Positions 50,023 to 61,240 are shown, counted from the stretch's first letter. The stretch is 64,000 bases of DNA from Cyprinodon diabolis (GCA_030533445.1 CM060070.1:27541001-27605000); one strand, 5' to 3'. Translations and numbers: made by a program. Notes: generated by a model from the letters alone, not told the origin.

Positions 50023-51270
50023 CACTATATTGCCAAAAGTATTTGCTCACCCATCCAAATTATTGGAATCAGGTGTTCCAATCACTTCCATGGCCACAGG
50101 TGTATAAATTCAAGCACCTAGGCATGCAGACTGTTTTTACAAACATTTGTGAAAGAATGGGTCGCTCTCAGGAGCTCAGTGAATTCCAGCGTGGAACTGT
50201 GATAGGATGCCACCTGTGCAACAAATCCAGTCGTGAAATTTCCTCGCTCCTAAATATTCCACAGTCAACTGTCAGCTGTATTATAAGAAAATGGAAGTGT
50301 TTGGGAACGACAGCAACTCAGCCACGAAGTGGTAGGCCACGTAAACTGACGGAGCGGGGTCAGCGGATGCTGAAGCGCATAGTGCGAAGAGGTCGCCAAC
50401 TTTCTGCAGAGTCAATCACTACAGACCTCCAAACTTCATGTGGCCTTCAGATTAGCTCAAGAACAGTGCGCAGAGAGCTTCATGGAATGGGTTTCCATGG
50501 TCGAGCAGCTGCATCCAAGCCATACATAACCAAGTGCAATGCAAAGCGTCGGATGCGGTGGTGTAAAGCACGCCGCCACTGGACTCTAGAGCAGTGGAGA
50601 CGCGTTCTCTGGAGTGACGAATCGCGCTTCTCCATCTGGCAATCTGATGGACGGGTCTGGGTTTGGCGGTTGCCAGGAGAACGGTACTTGTCTGACTGCA
50701 TTGCGCCAAGTGTAAAGTTTGGTGGAGGGGGGATTATGGTGTGGGGTTGTTTTTCAGGAGCTGGGCTTGGCCCCTTAGTTCCAGTGAAAGGAACTCTGAA
50801 TGCTTCAGCATACCAAGACATTTTGGACAATTCCATGCTCCCAACTTTGTGGGAACAGTTTGGAGCTGGCCCCTTCCTCTTCCAACATGACTGTGCACCA
50901 GTGCACAAAGCAAGGTCCATAAAGACATGGATGACAGAGTCTGGTGTGGATGAACTTGACTGGCCTGCACAGAGTCCTGACCTCAACCCGATAGAACACC
51001 TTTGGGATGAATTAGAGCGGAGACTGAGAGCCAGGCCTTCTCGTCCAACATCAGTGTGCGACCTCACAAATGCGCTTCTGGAAGAATGGTCAAAAATTCC
51101 CATAAACACACTCCTAAACCTTGTGGACAGCCTTCCCAGAAGAGTTGAAGCTGTTCTAGCTGCAAAGGGTGGACCGACGTCATATTGAACCCTATGGATT
51201 AGGAACGGGATGTCACTTAAGCTCATATGTGAGTCAAGGCAGGTGAGCAAATACTTTTGGCAATATAGTG
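50023..51270 (+). mobile_element. complete Tc1-like transposon, 1,248 bp
   Basis: TA dinucleotides at 50,021-50,022 and 51,271-51,272 flank the element. Counting the TA, the first 31 bases (starting TACACTATATTGCCAAAAGT) are the exact complement of the last 31. Further inward the two sides diverge. It carries one complete transposase gene and a TATA-like TATAAA at 50,102 upstream of it. Short perfect ends and an intact frame indicate a recent insertion, younger than the elements it interrupts. Confidence 0.95.
50157..51188 (+). CDS. Tc1-like transposase, intact (343 residues)
   Basis: This enzyme cuts and rejoins the element's ends at TA sites. The start chosen is the ATG of [10 protein letters not shown], the usual start for this family. 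The open frame extends 38 codons further upstream, but those residues come from the left untranslated end. Residues 1-120 hold the paired-like DNA-binding domain with two helix-turn-helix segments (around 20-47 and 70-108) and a GRPR-type motif (GRPRKL at 59-64). The catalytic triad is Asp154 (LWSDESRF), Asp245 (FLFQHDCAP) and Glu280 (DLNPIEHLW), giving the canonical DD34E spacing. A glycine-rich box lies at 189-192. The protein ends AAKGGPTSY, as in full-length relatives. There is no stop or frameshift, so it may still be functional, though activity cannot be judged from sequence. Confidence 0.95.
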   Translation: MGRSQELSEFQRGTVIGCHLCNKSSREISSLLNIPQSTVSCIIRKWKCLGTTATQPRSGRPRKLTERGQRMLKRIVRRGRQLSAESITTDLQTSCGLQISSRTVRRELHGMGFHGRAAASKPYITKCNAKRRMRWCKARRHWTLEQWRRVLWSDESRFSIWQSDGRVWVWRLPGERYLSDCIAPSVKFGGGGIMVWGCFSGAGLGPLVPVKGTLNASAYQDILDNSMLPTLWEQFGAGPFLFQHDCAPVHKARSIKTWMTESGVDELDWPAQSPDLNPIEHLWDELERRLRARPSRPTSVCDLTNALLEEWSKIPINTLLNLVDSLPRRVEAVLAAKGGPTSY

Positions 51271-51717
51271 TAACTAATATGCAGCTATGGATATTTTTAC
51301 AGTAATGGATTTTTTTAAAATAGCAACAACATCAGAGATGTGCAGAATGACAGCAGCAGGTTATTTAACTGACTAAGGTTTCTATTATTACATTTGCTTT
51401 TATTTGTTCCTGCTCCCGGTGGTTGGAACCTTTATTCCACTCTGGATTCTTGTGAGTGTAGTCTTTGTTCACTTTACAATAAAAAATAAACAAACAGTTT
51501 TGAAAACTTCGGTTTTCATTCTTTTCCTGCTTTGTGTGTCAACTTTCATGGTTGTTAAGCAACAGAGCATACAGCAGTAAAACCTGCCGAAGGGAGGACC
51601 TGTTCGAATTCACAGCCAAAACTCTTCCGGTCTCCTTATTTTCAAGGACTTCGAAGGATCCAGTCTAGGTAGACCGCGTCCTTGGAGGATGCAGCCCAAG
51701 TTTTCGAACAGAGCCAT

Positions 51718-51982
51718 AGTCTCCTATAAATACTCTCTCTCTGTTCTTCTTTGCTGGGTCCAGTCAAACTTCCTCCAACTCTGTCTCTCCGAGCCTTCCT
51801 CCTTGTGATTGGGATCCCCCTGATATCTCCTGGTTTCCTGTTAGTTTGGACTTTGTTTTTGTATTTGGATTTTGGATAACCTGCTTCTGCATTCATTTAA
51901 CTCATCATTAAATCCACAAGAAATTCACCTCTGGCTCCCTGCCTCTGTTTTTGGGTCAACTAACCATAACCAAATCATGACA
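51718..51982 (+). mobile_element. Ty3/gypsy-like LTR, right part
   Basis: It continues the segment at 49,099-49,245. It has a TATA box (CTATAAATACTCTC at about 51,724), an ATTAAA polyadenylation signal at 51,907-51,912, the 'tccacaagaaattcacct' motif and the end 'aaccaaatcatgaca' (CA terminus). These are typical of LTRs of fish gypsy elements. No internal coding region follows, so it is a solo or broken LTR. Confidence 0.55.
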
Positions 51983-52059
51983 CTCCTAGTGTCAAACAAC
52001 TGCTGACTAAAAAAGCTAAAAATGTCTGTTTCAGAACTGCAAAAAACAAAGACACAAAA

Positions 52060-52440
52060 AAATTGGTGCAAAAACTAACTTGTTTCAGAAGAATATCCTT
52101 TTGCAAAAAAGTCATCCTGGAAGTAGTGGTGTTATTGTCTGCACCTGTTTTGCTTCTTTGGGACTTGATCAACTTGCTGTTATTGATCAAAGCAGAAATA
52201 GTGTTGTCCAGCAAAAACCCCTTGATGAAAATGTCCTGCCACCAACTGATGATCTTGAGCTCAAGCCTTCTTGGGCTACGATGTAGGACAAGATTTCAAG
52301 CACACCAGCAATTAAACTTTGAATGGTTTCAAAAGGAAAGGCAAAAGTTTTGGAGTAGCCTGGTCATAAACAACGTTAAAAATACTTGCTTGTGCTGAAG
52401 AATCTTGTCCAGTGCGCCTGAATTAAACACCTCTGGATGG
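52060..52440 (+). pseudogene. decayed Tc1-like transposase fragment
   Basis: One frame reads CFASLGLDQLAVIDQSRNSV and then QKPLDENVLPP, LELKPSW, matching the central Tc1 region 'CFA.SG...LAVIDG..NS..YQ..L.ENV.PS...LKL...W'. Downstream a shifted frame has remnants of the 'KVLE.P' block. There are several stops. It is a different lineage from the intact Tc1 at 50,023. Confidence 0.65.
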
Positions 52441-55400
52441 TTTGTATTGCCCTTTATATTATAAAAGAACTCCAAATTTAAAAACTGCATTTTGTTTTTT
52501 GTCCCTAAAATTTAGAATTATCTGGGGGAAAAAAGAGCTAAAAACAAATTATGTGCCGGGAAAATAATTTTATGGCACTGTCGACTTACTTGTATAATAA
52601 TATTCTACTTAATTCAGCAAAGACAATGGAGATTAGTGGAGGTGTTTTTAAGACACACAACATTAAAATACATTTAAATAAAAATTAAAAAAAAGATGCA
52701 GAACTCCAACAAACCTTAGTCTAAAGTTTGTTGGAAATGTGCCCTCCGTCTGAAAAATTCTAATTTAGTTTCCTGTAAGCTCTCGGAAACACATTGACTC
52801 CTTCATTTCCCTCTTTCTTCCTGCTTCCCCTCTGCAGTGAGATAAGACCAATCTTCTTTATTCTTATTAGGTCATATCTACCAGCTCCTGATGACAACAT
52901 AAACTTCTAAGGTAGGAGTGAATGTTCTCTCCCAGGTTAATGGGAGATGGTTTCTGATTACATTAGATGCCTTTTTTTGCAGGTCAAATTGTGTGAAGTT
53001 CTTAGAGTGGAGTTTTGGGGGCTCAGACAAGTAGAGGGTTAACGCTGTGGATTGGGGTGGAAATCCCTTGTGGAACGCTTTTAGAGGCTGAACTTAATTG
53101 GCATGACAAGCCCCAGGCTGTGTGCCAAGCTCTGCTTGGGTTTATGCATGTGTCTGTTTGTGTGTAGATATTTTATTATGTCTACACATTTCGCTGCAGT
53201 GACTCAAGGAAATAATTTATTCTTGTGTATGTGTGTGCAAAGGATTTCAATGCAAGAATTTGTGTGTTAATTTCTGCATATGTTGAGGAGATCCTTTTTG
53301 CAAATCATTTGTGAAAAGCTTGTTGTGTAAGGTCCATAAGCGTTCTAAGCGATGCAGAGCATGTCCACAAAAACAGAACAATAAAAACTATTTTTATCTT
53401 TACCGTACATTATTTTTTGCTTCTTAAATCCTGATTAAGAAGTCACTTCTTTGGACAGACAGCTAAATCCAAGAGAAAACCTGGATATGATTTAACTTAT
53501 GTATAATTGAGCTTTCTTGTGTGAAACTGCTATCTCTAAACACACAAAGCGGTGGTGGCTGACCAAAAATATTGGAAATAAAGTAGAAAATGGGGCTGTA
53601 ATGAGAGCTCTGGCTCATATTCAGCTCTCTGTGAGGCTGCGGGTTTGTCACGCTGGTCGCTGCCAGTTTCCATTACCTAGTGCACAGTCCAAACCCGTTC
53701 CACTTGGGCTCGGAGTGTGCTGCTTGCTCAAATGATCTTGGCATGCTAATGTCTAGAACGCCCCACTCAACAAACACTGTGTCAAGGGAGCGGCTGCAGA
53801 GTAACGGCTGTAATGAGATTTAGGATCACTTTGTTAGTTTGCTGGCTGGTTGGTTCTCGATCTCTTTGTCTCATTAGTATTTGATCACAAACTCAGAGAG
53901 AAAACAATAAATAGTCACCAATAAATGCTCAAAGTTTTTTCAACTTGATATTTCATAAGTGCCAATTAATTTTTAGCTGATTCTTTTGTTGTTTTTTAGC
54001 TAACCACAGTAGTGAAAGCATATCTTTCCACCCTTTTACTACATCTTGGGATAAAGATCAGAACTTTGCAGTCTTTGTGTTTTCAGAGGTTCATCCCTCA
54101 CTAAAAACCTGACGCCAATGTTTGGCTCCTGCTTTGCTAGGATTTTAAGATGCAAAAAATATAGGATTTTTTATGTTAAAGCCTGGTTGTAAGGTGTGCT
54201 TATGTGTACCCAGTATCTTCACCGCGGTAGACGACAGACTTTAGGAAATTCTTAGAGTAGGGCCTGTTTCAAAAGAAGACTGAATCTGTTAAAACATACT
54301 ACTCAACGTTGAACTTCAATTTGCAAAAGATAGATGTTGTTGCTGTTTTGTAATCAGAACATTTTGTTGGACTGTTGCTGCTAAACATTTAAAATTGTTG
54401 ATTAAATGATTAAACTAAAAACTCCTCTCTTGATTCTTTTTCTTTCTTTTAATCGGACAGAGAGGAGCTTACAACTAATAGTACACTCCATAGTCCAGCT
54501 GCTCGTACACCCTAGTAAAGATCTCTTCCTCCTTTTCCCAATAAAGGTTACTTTATTTGCTGTCTAAAGTAAAGTTATTTTTAAGTATAAGATATTTTGA
54601 GCCAGTGGCAGAAACCCAACTCAGCACAAAAACAAGGATAAATTCAGTGAAGTGTTTTCTTTTTGCAAAAAATCTTTCTTGAGTCATATCTATAACAAAA
54701 GAACTGTAGGTTAAGCAACAGCTTTTCTACCCAACAAACGCTTTCTCAATCCTGCTTATGTTGAAGAAGGTATGATGGTGTGGTATAGCATCCCCTTCAC
54801 TGAAATCACATAGCATCTCATCATTGAGTTATGCTCATTTATAAAGAAAAAAAATCTACATTCATTGGCAATAACCTCATCGCTATTTGATGAGATCTTT
54901 GTCCCAAGAGTGGAAAAGATAGAAAAATGTGCCTAACCTCAAAACTATCAAACACTATGGAGATCAGCTTGGGTGTGCTGTTTATTCCCTTCCTCGAACC
55001 TGATTTGCAAAATACTGAAAAAAGTCTAACATTGGATATGTCGGGTTTAATATGATACAATGACATTATATTTATAATAATTGATACATTTTGGACAATT
55101 ATAACTTTATTTTTCCTGGTTTGGCGTTCAGGTCTAACATGTCCTTTATTGTCCTTTTTCTCTCTCATGTCGTTTGTATTATAGACTGTGAAAATGTTGT
55201 GACACACATTGTTGTTCAAATGCTCTGTTTTTGTTTTTATCTTATTTCTTCTGGCTGAATTACAATGATATGTTATGCATCTAGTATAATATGTAACAAC
55301 GCTTATCTTGTGATGTGGTAAGATGACCTATGTGAAGTTGATGTGGAGAGGGAGGATTGAGTGTCTCTGAGAGTCTTGCTGTTGCTACAGCAACCTAATT

Positions 55401-56284
55401 GACTTAACAATTTCGTAGAATAATTGGTCGCACAGTTCTATGCATAAAAGCTTAATTTTTCTAATGATCTCACCTGAATGCTTATTCCGGTTGTTTCCGG
55501 CTAAACCTGATTAGAAATATTTTGTTCTTCCTGTGTTCTGAAAAAGTAGTTTTCCAACATCAAAATACTCTGATTTCATGTCTTTTTAGCAGGAACAAAC
55601 ACACATAGGACTAACAGATCCAGTGTTGATAGTGTAGGTGTATGTGTGTTTGTGTGTGTGTGTGTATGCAGGCTCCATAACCCCAGCTGAACAACAAGAT
55701 ATCCCCAAGGATTCTCCAAACATGGCATCATGAATTTTTCACCACTGACATTCACCATCTGCACCTTCGCCAACACACAAACACACACGCCTTTTTTTTT
55801 TTTTTCTTTTGGCATTCCTCGCGCATGCACAGGCATCTGCTCAGACCATCTTAGCTCTGTGTGCGTCTGAACACTCTGCATCTGGCCGGGAGAACCCGAG
55901 CCAGCACATTTTATACTTACATAGTGCATTTTATTGGCAAAATGTTTAAGATGTGACAGAGTTGGCAAAGACTGGGGGAATATAGTAAAAAAGTAAACTC
56001 AGCTAGGATCCACTCATATTCTTATTTAACTGGATTCATTAATAAAGCAGCTAACATTTTTTTTCTGGCCTGGAAAAAGTAAGAAGAGTTCCAAAAAGGG
56101 CTGGGTCACAGAAAAGAAAGAAACAAACATACAGAAAAGACAAGTATCTTGAAGATGATTCAGAAATAAAAATGAGACGCTTTTGTGATGCACTGTAACT
56201 ACTGGATGGAAGACCTGTTAGAACAAGGGAGGAGCTGGATGGTTTACTTTCCTGGTATCAGTGGAATTAATCAAAAATGAACTG
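52441..56284. other. intergenic, no gene recognised
   Basis: AT-rich DNA with a TG microsatellite near 55,635-55,670 and T/A runs. Around 53,740-53,900 the composition is more balanced and free of recognised repeats, but nothing identifies a function. No exon, RNA gene or bounded transposon was seen. Confidence 0.5.
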
Positions 56285-56640
56285 CTCACCCATCCATCCA
56301 TTTTCCATCATGATTTATCCCTGCGGAGGTTGCAAGGGGTGCTGGTGCATTTCTCCAGCTGTTTTAAAGCAGGGTACACCCTGGTCATATCGCCAGTCTA
56401 TCGCAGGGGAACACAGAGACAAACAGGACAAACAACCATTCACACCTAAGGAGAATTTAGAGAAGCCAATTAACCTAACAGTCCTGTTTTTGGACTGTGG
56501 GATATCTCCGAAATACCTGGAGAGGAACGCATGCACAGGCAGAATATGCAAACTCCATGCAGAAAGACCCCAGGACAGGACTCGGACCCGGAACCTTCTT
56601 GCTGCTATCCACCGCGCTACCGAGCAGCCAATCTGCTCAC
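56285..56640 (-). repeat. fish SINE-like repeat, minus strand
   Basis: 'acccatccatccattttcca', 'gcagggtacaccctgg', 'ttaacctaacagtcctgttt', 'atgcaaactccatgcagaaa' and 'accttcttgctgctatccac' appear in the order expected for the reverse of the dispersed teleost repeat also seen at 47,052-47,270. This copy is longer. The ccatccatcc start corresponds to the GGAT end of the plus-strand form. Confidence 0.7.
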
Positions 56641-57492
56641 CCATCTTTTTAAAACACACCTTGTTATAGTGGAGGACTTAACTCACTGAATTAAACCCTT
56701 TTTATGCTGTTCAGTAATGACGTTATGATTTAGTTAAGATATTAATCAGTTAAAGTTATTAATGGGGATTCATAATTGTTTGTCATTAACTATGCATGCT
56801 ACTTTTTGCATGTGTATCAATTTTCAGCATTGCTTTGGTTCCAAACCCGTACTGTAAAGCAACTAACGACAGTGTTGATGTTTAACAAATGCAGTTAACA
56901 CTTTATGTTGAATTGGGCTTTAAAATCTGACAGTTTAGAGACCTCTCACCGGGCAGCTGGGGTCTGAGGGCCTCATAAGGACCCTTTTTCCTGCTGACAT
57001 CCACACTACAAAGATGGTAAAATTACATAATAGAGAGCTGACAGTTTTATTACAAATCTAAACCTCACAGTTAACCCACTATATCTGCACTCATTGTATT
57101 CCTAGCAGCACTGTTGGCACGCTGCTATATTAAAGCGACAGTACAGAAACGTGGAAATATTGTATTGTTGAAAATGAGGAGTTTTGCAAGAAGCATTGAT
57201 GTTCCTGTGGACACCTTTCCCTGGAGTTGTTTTTGTGGTGCAGTTTTGCTAGAGATCATAAACCGGCTATTAGCTTGCGCTTCATGTTTTCTAACAGTCT
57301 TTGTCATGATGCTTCAGAATGCTCAACAACAGAACCTAAATCTACACTCACCAGCCACTTTATTAGATACATCTGTCCAACTGCTCATTAACACTTAATT
57401 TCTAAGCAGCCGATCACATGGCGGCAACTCAGTGCATTTAGGCATGTAGACATGGTCAAGACAATCTCCTGCAGTTCAAACCGAGCATCTGT

Positions 57493-57960
57493 ATGGGGAA
57501 GAAAGGTGATTTGAGTGACTTTGAACGTGGCACGATTGTTGGTGCCAGAAGGGCTGGTCTGAGTATTTCAGAAACTGCTGATCTACTGGGATTTTCACAC
57601 ACAACCATCTCTAGGGTTTACAGAGAATGGTCCGAAAAAGAAAAAACATCCAGTGAGCGGCAGTTCTGTGGGCGGAAATGCCTTGTTGATGCCAGAGGTC
57701 AGAGGAGAATGGCCAGACTGGTTCGAGCTGATAGAAGGGCAACAGTGACTCAAATAACCACCCGTTACAACCAAGGTGGGCAGAAGAGCATCTCTGAACG
57801 CACAGTATGTCGAACTTTGAGGCAGATGGGCTACAGCAGCAGAAGACCACACCGGGTGCCACTCCTTTCAGCTAAGAACAGGAAACTGAGGCTACAATTT
57901 GCACAAGCTCATTGAAATTGGACAATAGAAGATTGGAAAAACGTTGCCTGGTCTGATGAA
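57493..57960 (+). pseudogene. Tc1-like transposase, N-terminal half
   Basis: The frame starts MGKKGDLSDFERGTIVGARR and holds the first helix-turn-helix (RAGLSISETADLLGFSHTTI), an arginine-rich linker and the second helix-turn-helix (SISERTVCRTLRQMGYSS). A TGA at 57,913-57,915 interrupts it. Reading through gives NWTIEDWKNVAWSDE, so the frame otherwise continues to the first catalytic Asp and is then cut by the nested element at 57,961. It is not functional. Confidence 0.9.
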
Positions 57961-59223
57961 ACGGCGTTACTAACGCCGTTACTTTGTTTTAGTAACGAGT
58001 AATCTAACTAATTACTTTGACTGTAACTATAATGCAGTTACCATTGCAGACACCCCGTTACTGCGCGTTACTCAGGTCGCACAATGAACCTTTTTTCATG
58101 ATAGGACTCGTGCGCAGCTGCGTGAAGCTGACACCCCACCCACGTCAAAAAACTCTGCAAATAGACTGAATGGTTAGTGCAACGTTAGTGAAGATTTGTG
58201 CAGAAAAAAAAATAATATTGTTTGTGCTACTTTTGTTTAAGAGATATTAAAGATTATTTTTTAGGTCATCCAGAGGTGCGCGCCTTGTCATGAGAGAGGG
58301 GAGGATGAGAATGGCTGATGTATAGTGAGATTCCGTCTGTCAGTTGGGTGTTTCTGCTGGCGGGTGTTAACGTACAGCACACACAGAGAGATGGAGAGTG
58401 AGGATTACTCCAGCAGCAAAACAGCGTTTTCCTGATGGAAATACCGGTGTTACGTCGAGCTGCGTTTCCCCATCAGATACGGTTTCCTCTGCATCTCCGC
58501 ACAGCGCAGGCGGCACGGAAACGCGCATGCTCGCTAAAGGCGCGCAACAGTCGCCCTGTGCTCGCGCCACAGGAGAACTATGGAGAGCGTGAACGTTAAA
58601 ATGATTAACCTGACAACAGCCAGAAATGATAGCCTATATGGAGAAAGGGAGAAATCTGGATGGATGGATGGATGGATGGATGGATGGATGGATGGATGGA
58701 TACTCTGCCTTCTCAACCTACTGTATTTTTTATTTTAAACATTATTTGATGGCCTTTGTGGCAGGGATGGAGATCCATATTTTATGTCACACGCAGAGTA
58801 TACATCTAGATAGATGGATAGATAGATGTTACAGTATCTATAACAACCCAAACACACAGGATTTCAGAATTAGACATCCCCAGTTATTAATTTCACCAGA
58901 TCTGAATGCCCTGTTAAAAAACTTCACATGGCGTTCCCCCCTGATGTCATTTTCATTGAGTTGCAATAAATGCTAAACTCTCTGCAGGTTCTTGTCTTTG
59001 TCGTCCGCTCTATTCAGCTGGCTTTGGAAACACGGCGAGAAGGTGGGGGCTGGGTGGTGAGGGTTACGGGGGCGAGAAACGCAAAAGTAACGAAATAGTT
59101 ACTTTTACTAGTAACTAGTTACTTTTATTGTGGAGTAACTCAGTTAGTAACTCAGTTACTTTTTGGGAGAAGTAACTAGTAACTATAACTAATTACTTTT
59201 TCAAAGTAACGTGCCCAACACTG
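57961..59223. mobile_element. hAT-like insert lacking its left terminus
   Basis: The right end, read in complement, is CAGTGTTGGGCACGTTACTT followed by many 'gtaac/agtaact' motifs, a typical hAT terminus and subterminal region. The left side has matching subterminal sequence ('aacgccgttactttg', 'agtaacgagtaatctaact') but no CAGTGTTGGG end, and the host Tc1 has lost about 200 bases at the junction. A deletion across the left boundary explains both. The interior (about 58,080-59,030) includes a GC-rich part, a GGAT microsatellite and no transposase frame. Confidence 0.75.
58657..58701. repeat. (GGAT)n microsatellite
   Basis: About 11 GGAT units inside the hAT-like insert. Confidence 0.95.
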
Positions 59224-59594
59224 TTGATGACCATGTCCATCCCTTTATGACCACAATGTACCCAACTTCTGATGGCTACTTTCAGCAGGATAATGCGCCA
59301 TGTCATAAAGCTGGAATCATCTCAGACTGGTTTCTTGAACATGACAATGAGTTCACTGTACTCAAATGGCCTCCACAGTCACCAGATCTCAATCCAATAG
59401 AGCATCTTTGGGATGTGGTGGAACGGGAGATTCGCATCATGGATGTGCAGCTGACAAATCTGCGGCAACTGTGTGATGCCATCATGTCAATATGGACCAA
59501 ACTCCCTGAGGAATGCTTCCAGCACCTTGTTGAATCTATGCCACGAAGAATTGAGGCACTTCTGAAGGCAAAAGGGGGTCCAACCCGTTACTAG
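59224..59594 (+). pseudogene. Tc1-like transposase, C-terminal half
   Basis: It resumes at VDDHVHPFMTTMYP and contains the second Asp (GYFQQDNAPCHKA) and the Glu ([15 protein letters not shown]), ending LKAKGGPTRY with a stop. It has no start codon of its own and is the downstream part of the gene begun at 57,493. Confidence 0.9.
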
Positions 59595-59628
59595 CATGGG
59601 GTACCTAATAAAGTGGCCGGTGATTGTA

Positions 59629-61035
59629 GGTATTACTGTTGCCAACTGCTCCATTAAGAGGCAAACAGAGCTTCCACATATTTAGTCTTTTTTTATATAT
59701 CTATAACATTTACATTCTGTGAACCAAATTTGACACATCGTTTTGGAGCCCGGTGTAAGTGAACGAAGGTTGCGATCCCATATAAAGAAACTTTTTAAGA
59801 CATTTTAATCTTAAGTTCTTTTTGCCATTTGACATGGTACTTGGAAGCTGAAGGATATGGAGCTATTGATGCTCTTTTTAATCATTACCTTCAGTCCATC
59901 AGATCTTAAAGTGTTACATTATATTTTGTTTCATGTGGCTTAATATGTGCACAAAAGAATGTCCAGATTTAAGCAATAAAATGAACAGCAACCCAAGAGC
60001 ATATCTGTAAAATCTGCTTGGAGCGAGTTATGTTACAATCTGCAAAGATCTTACTGTAAAGACTTTAAAGCAGCTTTTAAATCCCTATCTTTTATGATGT
60101 TATTTAGGATCCATTTAATAAAATGTGCTTGAAAGTTGAACTAACACAATGCTGATGACCGCATGCAAACACATGTTCTTTCCTGCAGCCAGCAGCAGGA
60201 AATACTCTGCATGAAGGTAATTATGGCATGATCACTGCAGAACATAACCAGCCAGGAAGTTAAAGTGAGCTTGCAAAAACATACACAATCATGCCCAGAC
60301 ACGACACGATAAATACACCAACCTCTCACACGTATCCACACAAAGAAAAGCCAAATATTTGCTCCACATGTTCAAAAGACCACATGTGTTTGCAGGGACT
60401 TGGGGACCTTTAACACATCGCAGGTACATACACATGGCAGCTTTATTTATCCCCAGTGTGTGGGGAGGTGTAGGGGTGTGTGTGTGTGTAGTGGGGGTGT
60501 TATGGGTATGTGTGAGTGACGCTGCTTTCCTCTTCTTGCGTGTTTGAGTGTGAATAGGCATCTATTTATCTAGTGTCAACAGGACTGGAGTTTATCCAGA
60601 TTCCAACATCACAGGCATCAGGTTTCTCTCTCCACAGCGTTCTGTTACTAGCTGGATTCGTCAGTTGGGATCTGTAGATCATCTCACTGACATTTCAGTT
60701 TGTAGGGGTGTGTGTTTTTGCTAGAGGAAGAGAAAGAATCACTTGCGGATAGATATCTACTGAGTTCTTTGAACTCAGATCTAAAAAAAAAAAAAGCTAA
60801 GAGGAAGGCATCATATAATATTATCCATGGTGAACTTAAGGTCTATACATGCTGTGATTACAGCTCTTACTGGCTGCTTCACAGCATCCTCATCTGACAT
60901 GAATCTACTCACTTCTGGCAAAAGCCTTTAAGGCAGTGGAAGAAAATGTTTCTTGGACTCATTATCCAAGATATGGAATCTATAATGACATTAAGCACAT
61001 TTTTAAATTACTCCTAAGATATTATTTTAATCAGG
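59629..61035. other. intergenic, no gene recognised
   Basis: AT-rich DNA with a TG/GTGG-rich stretch at about 60,460-60,520. An acceptor-like 'ctctctccacag' at 60,629-60,640 is not followed by a recognisable exon. Confidence 0.5.
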
Positions 61036-61240
61036 CATGCAGGTGGCACAGTGGTTAGCACGCACAACCCATGCACGGAGGCCTTAGTCCTTGATGCAGC
61101 AGACCCGGGTTCGAATCCATCCTCTGGTCCTTTGCTGCATGTCTCTCCCCCTCTCTCATTCCCCCCTTCCTGTCAGCCTACTGTCAGAAAAACGAGCCAC
61201 TAGTGCCATAAAAAACAAAAAAAACAAATATATATATATT
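61036..61240 (+). repeat. tRNA-derived SINE
   Basis: The head resembles a tRNA gene: A-box-like TGGCACAGTGGTTAGCACG near 61,044 and a B box GGTTCGAATCC at 61,108-61,118. It is followed by 'tcctttgctgcatgtctctc', a C/T-rich part and an A-rich tail (about 61,209-61,240). This is a widespread teleost tRNA-SINE layout. The tRNA-like part does not fold as a complete tRNA, so it is not annotated as one. Confidence 0.75.

Larger units (their letters stand above)
49246..51714. mobile_element. unassigned inverted-repeat element, split by a Tc1
   Basis: The ends are a perfect 15-bp inverted repeat (GCTCTGTTCGAAAAC at the left, complement at 51,700-51,714), flanked by a possible 3-bp duplication CAT (49,243-49,245 and 51,715-51,717). 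Subterminal regions carry repeated 'cgaag/cttcgaa' and 'gcgtcctt' motifs on both sides. Without the nested Tc1 it is about 1.2 kb and has no transposase frame. An inner fragment at 49,846-49,990 is a reversed LINE tail. I cannot place the superfamily. A Harbinger-like or CACTA-like origin would fit a 3-bp duplication, but neither end motif is clearly theirs. Confidence 0.65.
57345..59626 (+). mobile_element. Tc1-like transposon, second family, broken by a nested element
   Basis: Flanking TA lies at 57,343-57,344 and 59,627-59,628. The ends are inverted repeats with a few mismatches (left CACTCACCAGCCACTTTATT; complement of right CAATCACCGGCCACTTTATT). It is a different family from the element at 50,023. 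The transposase is split into 57,493-57,960 and 59,224-59,594 by the hAT-like insert at 57,961-59,223, and the segment between the first catalytic Asp and the 'DDHVHPF' block is missing. Confidence 0.9.

Noticed and set aside
50043..50156. 38 extra codons upstream of the Tc1 transposase start
   Set aside because: They overlap the inverted repeat and leader. The family start MGRS... is at 50,157.
50480..51250. 256-codon open frame on the minus strand inside the Tc1
   Set aside because: It is the antisense shadow of the intact transposase and has no family similarity of its own.
61036..61120. Possible tRNA gene (A-box and B-box-like sequences)
   Set aside because: It has no complete cloverleaf and is followed by a SINE body and an A-rich tail, so it is a tRNA-derived SINE head.
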